From contig NC_021677.1 in NCBI RefSeq assembly GCF_000247815.1, positions 4,756,761 through 4,820,760 of the forward strand: a stretch of 64,000 bases of DNA. Direction: 5' to 3'. Position 1 is the first letter of the stretch. Every line of letters begins with the position of its first letter. A program made the translations under genes and the position numbers. Under the pieces are notes generated by a model that saw only the letters and a program-made list of their open reading frames with translations, did not search any database and was not told the DNA's origin. This stretch comes from Ficedula albicollis. Taxonomy: Eukaryota > Chordata > Aves > Passeriformes > Muscicapidae. Below are positions 54,928-64,000 of this stretch, one piece after another.

Positions 54928-57900
54928 TGGGGTTTTTTTTGTTTGGTTATTTGAGCCTGTAAGAAACAAATGAATGAAAACCCTATGTATGTCTTCTCAA
55001 GATGAAACATTCTGTGTCCGACATGATGTAATAAATGACCCCAGGATGAGCCTGTATTGAAAGATTTGTTTCTTTGAATGGAGTAAAAGAAACTTGACTG
55101 AAGAGCTACAGTAATGTCAGCAGAGGCTGTAGCATTTTATTGTGAAAACCATAATAAAAAAACCAGGTTTCAGATGCATCCTTTTTAGGATTTTATTTAA
55201 TGTTGTTTAATTCTGACTTTTGTAGCTTTTGTCTTCTCTCATTTGAGATCAGACTTACGGATTATACAGAGCTGGAGAAAACTGAAGGCTGCTCAGCTTT
55301 CCCAGTCACCTTTATTCTTTGTGCTTTCTGTTTAAAGATATTAGTGGTAAGCAGATATAATTCTTTCATGACTTTTCTCTCCCCATAATTATTTTCTGCT
55401 TCAATTTTAAAATGTTGAATAACATGAAAGAAAAGAAATGTACATGTGTTTGCATGAGCACCTTATATATGAGCTGTAACCTTTGAGCAGGACCAGATTC
55501 TCATTTCTACAGCAGCAGACAGGCTCTGGGTGTGGGTGTACGTGTACCTTAGTGTTCCCATCCTTGGCCTTGCTCCATAGGAGACCCTGAGATCCAAGGA
55601 ATGGGAAAAATCTCTGCTGCTAAAGGTCAGGAGGTGCAGAAGGAGTTGGGCCATGTCCATATGGGCTGGGGAAGAAGGAATGACTCCTGCTCTGCACCAC
55701 CCCAAATACATGCCAGGGGTAAGTGGTGCCAGCTGGATAAGTACCTGAGATTTGCAGAAGTTAACAGGCCCTAAGCTGGGTAAACCACTGGGTTTTAAAA
55801 ATACGTTATTGTAAAAAATGGGGGAAAAAAGTTATTCTTGTAAAATAGTGAGCTAATTCAAAATGTTCTCTGTGAAGAGAATGTTGAAAGGTTTTTCTCT
55901 ACGTATAAAATTCCAGTCCTGGTTTACACATGACTTTTCCTTCTATTAAACATTTCCTTTTAATGCTCTTATCTGTATCGGCCTTCTGGGCTGATGTGGA
56001 GCATACAGCAAATGGAACATACTTATTTGGAAGAAACACTTCATTCTGGAAGAGATTTTCAAGTGCTTAACTTAAAAACTGAGAGAAGAATTGACTGGAC
56101 TGATAAGACATTTGCAAAGTTGTGATTTGATAGGCCTATTTTTGCTAGCTGACTTAGCATTACTTTTCATTAAGTAAGGGAAAGAATTCCTGCAGCTCCC
56201 TAAGCTTTTTCCATCGCTATTAGTGCTTATAAGCAGTTTATTAGAATCATCATAGCATTATCTAGCAGCTGACTATTGACTTGGTGTTGGAATAGGATCA
56301 CAGGCTTTTCCAAGCCAAAAAGTGTGGAACTTCAGCCAGTTGTTAGATACCTAGATTGAAGGCTTAGTTGCTGGCACTCTACGAAGATTAAAATAAATAG
56401 CTAAGTATAATTCAGTATTTCATAGGTCAGGATATGTATGAAAAAGGCTGTTGCATGTAATCATACATTCCCCACGCTTCTGTTTAATCACACAGCTAAG
56501 GAAATGTTCTTTTAACACAGAAGCCTGTGAGCAGAGAGCGTGTTGCAAGAGCACATACCTCTTTTTTCTGAGGATCAGTGAGGAAAGGACAACACAGCTG
56601 TGTACTGCAGCATCATAGGGCTGTGCAGAAGGCAGACTTGTTCCTCACAGGTGTCAGGAAAGGTGCATTCAGCAGAGATAAGGAGGTGTGAAAGTAGTGA
56701 AACTACCAGGAGGCAGGTGAAACCTCACCCAGAATTTATAGAGAATTGTGATATCATTTTCAAAAGGTCAGTGCAAAGGAAAAAAGGGCTGTTGGGTTAG
56801 CCACAAGAGCGAAAAATCTGTTTTCTTGGCACTCCTAGCCAGAAAAATGGACTATGTGGGTATTTGAGTATTCTCCATAAAGACATCAAAATACAGCAGG
56901 GTTCTTCTAATCACCACAGCAGGGACTGAAACAGACTCCTTTCAAAGAGGGAAGCCTCCACACACCTTCTAGGACAGACTTGGATCATTTATGACAGCAC
57001 TTGTATCACACAATTAAATCCCAGATACAGGTACTGTATGTGTGCATACACGTGCCAGGGACAACCCACCACAGTGTGCGTTTTTCTGTACAATACATAG
57101 ATACTTAAATATTATTATAAAAAAGTAAAATTGTATTAGTTATTTAAGGAGTTAATGTCATTACAGGAATGAAAGTAAGTAGAAAACAACCACATGAAAA
57201 TTACTTAATGTGCATATTCAGATGTTTATATCTCAAGATAAATAAATGCCATATTATAAATGCTTTGTTACAAACTACACATGTCACATTCAGTGCAGAT
57301 ATAATTTTAAAAATCCTTGTATAAGGAGTTTCAGAAATGCAAATTTAAAAATGTATGTAGATGCTGTATGTTGCTTGGTTTAGGCTTTATGAAATATTCC
57401 AGATGAATCTGTTTGTCTGTCTTAATTTAGAATTCAGGTGTAAAGGTTTGAGCCTTATTTAATTCTGTTCTGTGATTATGGCAGTAACCAGACTGGAAAG
57501 GGATTTGAGGTAGGTGATCCTTCAAAATGCATTCCTGTTCTGGTACAGAAGGCACTTTGGGATTGCAGCTTGATTTTGGTTTATTTACTTCTTTCCTTCA
57601 TAGAACACCGAGGAATGTTTAAAAATTCCATACACTTTTCTAAAAGCTTTATTATTTCTTTTACTCCCAATTGTATGTGATTTTGTGCTAAGTCTTGCTT
57701 TGTTTTTGGAGCACAGAGGGATAGGTGCAGATGGTATTTAATAGCACCTGAGGTAGATAGTTTATTGTTACAGTGTTCTGATTAATATAACAATTTCACC
57801 GTTTCCATGAATATAAAATCTGAAATCCACTTGGTTTGCATTCTCTCATTCTTGGTAGAAAGATGCCCCTGAGTTCTCCTGCAGTCTCATCTGTTCTGAC

Positions 57901-58868
57901 TCCCACAGCCTGTTCATGTGCTTTTGAGGGGTTGTTGCCAGCCTGTCTGCTGGCTGCTCTGCTCCTCCTCTCCTCAGTGCTCTGGGACTGTTCAAATAGC
58001 GTCTTACTGTGAAGTTCAAATAAACCTAATTCTAAGAGTTTTCTTTCACAAGACTTTCTCCTAATTTCCCAGGTCATTTTATGCATCATTTCTGTCTGAA
58101 TTTTTCCTTCTTGAACCCAGTTGGCAAGAACCGTGCAAGATGTTTCACGTGAAGTCTTACCAGGCCATTGCATATAGCACAAGGGTTTTAATATGTCTTT
58201 AATATAAAAAGTTTGCATGTGAGTAAGCATTAAGTCTTTCACACAACCAGCCTTCTTTTATTAGCAGTTCATGATTAGTAGTTCATGATTAGGGCCATCA
58301 TGGTGGAACTGTGACTGCTCATATGTTTTCTGTGTTACCTTTATGTGTGAAAAGTCTTACTTCAAATACAATCGTTTATGGTCGTAGTGGATCTGCTTTT
58401 TTTATTTTTAAATGACAAACATAAATTTGTTAGAGATTATCTGGGCAGTTACTAATTTTATTATAAGAATCCTAATCTTGTCATCTAAGAATCATGACCC
58501 TGCAGAACTTTTATCAGGGTGAATACTGTTGAGGTGAAGGAGAGAGGATGATTTTGTGTGGAAGGGTTTAACGAGGCTTATGAACTAAGCAATAGTTGTG
58601 TTACCTTCTTTTTTTTTTAATCAGTATCTTTTACAATGAAGCACTAGAGAGCTTATGGAGTACTCCTGAGTAACCGGTTTCACGTAGTGGTGTCAGTGTT
58701 CTGGCATCTCACCCTTGTGCCTACACTGGAATGTGATAATGATCACCTGTGAAACAGTTGGGCATTGTAAGGTGAGCTGATTTTCTTCTCTCTGCTCTGC
58801 ATTCCGAGATTTGCCATACTGGCTGTTTCCTTTTTTAAAGAAATCTTTGGAGGTGGTTTTGTTTTTTT

Positions 58869-58929
58869 NNNNNNNNNNNNNNNNNNNNNNNNNNNNNNNN
58901 NNNNNNNNNNNNNNNNNNNNNNNNNNNNN
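58869..58929. other. Assembly gap, 61 N
   Basis: Sixty-one undetermined bases between a T-run on the left and (GTTTT)n on the right. The missing sequence is probably more of this T/G-rich repeat. Confidence 0.99.
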
Positions 58930-58961
58930 TTGTTTTGTTTTGTTTTGTTTTGTTTTTTTTT
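58930..58961. repeat. (GTTTT)n microsatellite at gap edge
   Basis: About five GTTTT units ending in a T-run, directly bordering the N gap. Confidence 0.93.
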
Positions 58962-61580
58962 AATGACCAAAATAATCTGAGGTCAGAATTCTACAGCAGT
59001 GGATTCAGTACAGGCATGTGAAAAGACCAGCACTTTCAAAGGCTTACCTGACTGTGGCTTGGTTTTGGCAGAGGCTTCCAAAACCACGCAGGTGCTACTT
59101 TGTTCCCTTGTGATACATGCCTTAGTATTCAGAAGGTAGAAATATCTGTTGTTCGATTTTAGTTTAAGACATTGCAGTGGAAAATATATGTTAGGAGAGG
59201 GTCCACAATACAGGATACTGGGATCTGTGAGGATGAGATGTGTGTGAGGAACAAGTAGTCTGTTCTGGCCTTCATTTTCATGACTAAATACGGATGTAGG
59301 AGACAAATTTTTGCCCTTTTGAAAAACTTTATTTAAATTTTGAGTAGATTGCCTAGATTTACTGAAATCACAACCGAGCTGTGTGAGGTGTTGCTGAAAC
59401 TTAAAGTGGCAGCTCTTGTTCTGGAGGTATGTAGTATAAACATGTCTAAGAATTATTACCTAAATAAGACAAGGAGTGGGAGGGGTGACAGGCATAGAGA
59501 GAAGTAATGAGATTTACTCAGTGCTGAAAAAGTCCTTTTCAAGGAATAAAAGGAAACACACCTGCCACCCTGAGTACCTTAGTCTCTTGTAAATATGATC
59601 CTTTTCATTTGTCATTTCAACACCTGTATTTAAAATATTGCAAATATTGCCTGGTTGGCTTTTTCCTTTGGTGAGAGAGAATGGATGCCTATAATTAGGT
59701 TCCTTGCCCTCACACCCAAATCAAGTTCTATCTCTGTCCCCATATAACCTGTTCTTAACTGATTAGCTCCAGCACAGAATGGCCCTTACTCCCAGTGGAG
59801 AAAGCCATCAAGTTTCTCACTTTCTTTAATGCATTTCTATTGTGTGCTATTTGATACTTCCATTCTGGAGTCATCAATTGCTGTGCCAAATCCCATTTCT
59901 ACTCAGCAAGGCTGAAGCAGGTGTGTGTGGTTTTGGGGGAAGGTGTGTGGTGGTTGCTGATGGGACAAGCTGAAATCATTGTTTTGGGAAAAGCAAGCAT
60001 AAAGGTGCTGCTGATTGTTGGGTCATTTTGGGACCTAGCTGTTCTGGCTAAGCCCAGGTAATCTCCCCATGAGCTGTGGGCCTTGGGAGATTTTCTGCTG
60101 CCTTGCACTGGAGATCACATCTTCCCTCGGTGTACTGAGGGTGTATGGTGACTCCATGGAGCAGGGAAGGAATTTATTACAGTCTTGAGTGGGTGCTTGG
60201 GAGGCCTTCCCATAGGATTATGCACTTTGTACACAGATAGAAGTACATAGAATTATACTTAGGGTCTCTTTGAGCTAAAGAGAAAATGTTTAATAATAAT
60301 GCTTAATAATTTAGTTTGTACTCAGAGGTAAAAGAGTACCTTTAATCCAAACTGCATAAAAGCCATAGCTGCTTTTTATGATGCACTTAATGTTAGGCTG
60401 ACTATTCATCCACAAGCAAATATTTTTGTTGTATAAAATAAAGATCCTTTAATGTAATTTTGAAGGCAGAGCGATTGATTATGTGTGTTTAACAATAATG
60501 TGAATGGGGCCATGTGTTGGGTTCAATTTGGTGTCAGCTGTTCATTGCTGATCTTTGACTGGTTAATTTAATGTTCTCTGACATTTGCTCAACAAGCTTT
60601 TTAGTTGTTTTGCTTTTTTCTTTTTTGCTGACAAGTGATTGCGGATGAATTGACTGATGAGAGAATAAGGGAATCTGGAGGTGGTGTAAAGCAGCAAAGA
60701 GATACATTGGGGAGCCATGGATCATTTGCTGAATAGAGGAAAGCAGAGGGAAAATTTTAACCTTGTGTAAAAGTTAGGGTTTATTACTTTGTTAGACATG
60801 TGCTTTCCTGATGCTAATTGTGTTTAATGCCTCTTGAGGGTGGAGGCTGATCTCAGGGCTACTCAGTAGTTTTATGAGGTCTGCCAGTCTTAGCTGCCCT
60901 CATGGAAATATCAGGCTGCTAATCTGATCTTTGGGTTATTTGCTTTTTGAGACAAGCATCTGCAGAGAGTTGGGAGAACAAAATGTTGTCAGTACAAAGC
61001 AGGTGTCCATGAAGAATGTGCAAAGCCCTCCCTAACCCTTATCATTTACCTAAGCATTGTCACATCCTAGTTTATATAAAGAGTAAACATAAAGGGTCAC
61101 ACTAAACAGACACAAGTATTTAAAACACTGTAAAAACTCGTTTAGACCATCAGAATGCTTTAATGTGCTATTTACTACTAGTTACATGAAAGAAAAGGAA
61201 AAATTGATAGTGTAGAAATACAGGAACAGATGTGCTAAATGCAGTTATATTGTCTGTAAATTCTTAGTTCAGAACATGTTGCTGAGAGCTTACTTTCTGC
61301 ATTATTGATTTGCAAAGCACTGGACAAATGTCAGCATACAAAACTGCACAGATTCTGTCCCTTAGGCCATGGAGAAGCCTGATTTAGGGTACTGAAAAGC
61401 AGCAGTATTCCATGCCGTGTTTTATACCACATGGACTCTTGGGGTTCTTTTCACTTGTTTGTTTTTGTGCACTCTCAATATCTTAGGGTGTAAGATTGCT
61501 CATTTTTCTAGTAATTCTGATTTTTACCAGTTATTGCTTAAGCCCGTTCATACTCAATAATTATTTCTTTGGCCAACTGT

Positions 61581-61598
61581 GTAGTAGTAGTAGTAGTA
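61581..61598. repeat. (TAG)n microsatellite
   Basis: Six trinucleotide units. Confidence 0.88.
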
Positions 61599-62535
61599 AA
61601 TTTTTCCCTTGTGCACTAATAAAATGAGGTTTGATGACCTCATGCGAAAACATCCATCCTTCAAATCCTCTAGGAGCTTCTGAATCACAGTAAAGAGATC
61701 TGTATCTTTTGAAGGCACTACTATTCCAGCTTATTAGTATTCTTTACAGTGTGTGCTGGGAAATGTTAGTTCCTGGTGGTTTTGTATACTCTTCAGAAAT
61801 ACCTCTGAATGAATCTGTAGATTCATGTGGATTCTCATGTCGTAAAAACTAAATTGTGCTCTGATTTGACTGGTTTCTTCTTTGGGATCTCTTAGCACTG
61901 TGGCAAGAGTGGATGAGCTGACAGTAATTTCCATAAGGATGCATTTTTCCCAGCTCCTACTGTAGATATAAATTTGCCCTGTGGAGCAGAGCAGCTGCTG
62001 CCCTTGTCAGCTCTAATGTAGTTCAGTAAGACATTTTCTCTTTATTGGCCTTTGTGACAGAGTCACTCTGATGGGGACAAGCCTGCACTCCCTTGATTCA
62101 TGCCTGGAAGTGTCATTCACCTTCTTAAAATGATGTCCATGCTTGAGAGCGATGGAATTGGCTCAGAACCACTCACTGAGTGTCAGCTGCTTGGATGTGT
62201 CCACCCAATGTTCACAGGGTGTCACCAGCCTGTATTCCTTGGAAAGTTTTGTCATTTTGCTGAGGCTGCCGTGTGTGTTCTAGTGCCAGGTGCAGCCACG
62301 GGTGAAAGGCTCATGATTAGCAGTTTTATTCCTCTGGAGTCCAGCAGTGATGGCTCAGGAGAAAACCTGCAGGAGATGTCTGGGAAGGTTATTTGTAGAG
62401 ATAAAAATGAGTTTGCAACCTCATAATTGTTGTGAGATTGCACAAACAAAATTTTCAACTAAAAGTGCTGCCAAAGGTATAAAACAAACTGAAAAAATGA
62501 CAGTTCTAGGAAATTCAGCAATAAAATTGTTTTGT

Positions 62536-62605
62536 TCAAAAAACAACAGCAACAAAACCAAACAAAAAAACCACCCTCAAAACCGGAAAAACCTCGAACA
62601 ACCAA
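62536..62605. repeat. A/C-rich low-complexity run
   Basis: A-runs broken by single or paired C and by CAG, similar in texture to the runs at 15573, 42744 and 48006. Confidence 0.75.
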
Positions 62606-64000
62606 CCAACCCCAAATCCAAGCGGTGACCTGCTTTTTCTTTCAGGTTGTTTTAATAGTAGTTTTAATTTTCATTCACAACTAAACCATTTGCCCATAGC
62701 TTAATTAATTTGTTACAATTTCAACTTTTAGATGATGCTCCTAGCCTGCCTTTTGCAAAAAAGTGGCCTGTAACCTAAAATCTCAGCGTAGTGCTACAAC
62801 AGCTGCTGCAGCTTTCTTTTTTCCCTTTTTAAATTTTTTTCCCTATTTCTGAAATGTAAAGATTACAGATCTTGAACTGGAGTTAACAAAGAACAGGGCA
62901 AGTAATTCTATAAATAATAGTTGTTCGATCAGGATAACAGGCAGCCAGTCCTGATAGCTCTTTTTTCCTTTTTTCCCCTCCTAATGTTAGGATCTCTGTG
63001 GTTGATTTCCGAATCAACATTTTATGCGGGTACATAATTCACTTTTTTTTTTCCTTCTTCTTCTTTTTTCAAACTGGCACACGTTCTTGGTTCTGCATTC
63101 CTCCAACCCTTGCTCCAGGCACAAAAGAGTATCTGATGTTGCTGATGTCCCTAAGCCATGTTTCTGTGCCAGTAGGATCTGTTCTCTGAATGATTACATT
63201 AAATGCTCTGATTTTATCTGCAGCTGAGCCACTGCTCTTATCAGATGTTAGTTTAAACCATCCTTAGTTTCATACACAGGTGGGCTTTCTTCTGTGGGAA
63301 TATTTTACCACATCTATAGCATGGATCAAAGTGAATGTCATCTGAAGGAAAACTAAGCATTTACCAAGTTTAAAAAAAAAAAAAGTCAAATATTTGATTT
63401 CTATGGATCCCAGTAAAATGACCACAAGGACTAGTTGCAGGAGTTTGTTACCTGTACATTCCTTATAATTTTTCTTCTCACTAAACCTTTTATTCAGCTA
63501 ATTCTAACAGCATAAGTTTGCTGGAGGAACACTTTCCTAGGTGTAGGTGTTCAGGCAAAAGCAGGACTAAATGGGGAACTAAATGCGGGATATCAAACAG
63601 AGAAAGGGACTGTGTAGGTGTGTGTAAAATTGCATTCGAATTTGAGTTATGGAGGCCCCAGTGAGGATAGGCAGCTGTCCTTGCCTTGTGCTTTCTGAAT
63701 TTTACAGAGCTTGCAGGTCTTTTGATCAGCCTCCTTGCTGCCGTATAATTCTTGAAGGACTATTAATAATAATAATAGAAGTATTTCAACCATCTGCATT
63801 TTAAGAAGGGATGTATGAAGAAAAATCATAAGGAACTGATAATAGTCTTAGCCTAGTATAAGTCATGCTGTTCAAGGCTTGGAAATTCCCATTAAATATC
63901 TTTATGTTAAAACTCTTTCTGCTGGAAATAGATGAAGCCTACAGTTGATCTGCCTCGTGACAGTTCTATTAGAGGACTATATGTATATATTTCTGAAGAA

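Larger units (their letters stand above)
52173..58868 (+). other. NAV2: NAV2 intron 1 after candidate exon, no exon recognised
   Basis: AT-rich non-coding sequence with two microsatellites listed separately. One 148-residue frame on the - strand (57796-58242) is unusually long for this composition but matches nothing I know. Confidence 0.5.
58962..64000 (+). other. NAV2: NAV2 intron 1, last part of window
   Basis: AT-rich. It holds a (TAG)n run at 61581-61598, an A/C-rich run at 62536-62605, T-rich runs near 62820 and 63042, and a short (AAT)n near 63763-63777. No exon with calponin-homology sequence was found before the end of the window. Confidence 0.5.

Noticed and set aside
55624..55637. 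Retinoic-acid response element-like direct repeat (AGGTCA gg AGGTGC)
   Set aside because: The second half-site is imperfect. NAV2 is known to be retinoid-inducible in mammals, but a chance match is expected in a window this size.

Overview
The window looks like a bird chromosome, probably but not certainly a songbird. Chicken-repeat-1 (CR1) LINE fragments are the only recognisable dispersed repeats, there are no Alu, B1 or L1-type elements, microsatellites are common, and the one gene is a vertebrate neuronal gene. No bacterial-style genes, tRNA or rRNA genes, CRISPR arrays or intact mobile elements were seen.

The only gene I can name is NAV2 (neuron navigator 2), on the + strand. Its first coding exon is at 20084-20341. 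A CpG-rich promoter/5'UTR zone lies upstream and is split by a 578-bp pure (ATCC)n array at 18581-19158. The rest of the window to 64000 appears to be NAV2 intron 1, because the next exon (the start of the calponin-homology domain) was not found. A second CpG island at 51300-51640 ends in a short ATG-led exon (51588-51638) with a clean splice donor. Its phase matches that of exon 1, so it is a good candidate for an internal NAV2 promoter giving a different N-terminus. Positions 1 to about 18500 are upstream flank without a recognisable gene.

The remainder is AT-rich non-coding DNA with four kinds of structure: (i) CR1 fragments near 9290, 17318, 17682, 34468-35740, 38759, 44480 and 44955-45285, plus an ancient CR1/L3-like relic at 46660-47330; (ii) four sets of very recent local tandem duplications (units about 205, 248, 475 and 470 bp, copies about 98-99.8% alike by eye) at 12072, 15038, 42819 and 44131; (iii) three uninterrupted C homopolymers of 814, 742 and 112 bases, all with C on the + strand; (iv) ordinary microsatellites and A/C- or T/G-rich runs. 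A 61-base N gap sits in one T/G-rich run at 58869-58929.

The long proline, glycine and WMDG/IHPS reading frames come from the homopolymers and the tetranucleotide repeat and are not genes. I found no convincing undescribed gene system. The most valuable items are the candidate alternative NAV2 promoter, the repeat expansion inside the main promoter island, the cluster of near-identical tandem duplications, and the long poly-C tracts. The last two may be assembly artefacts.
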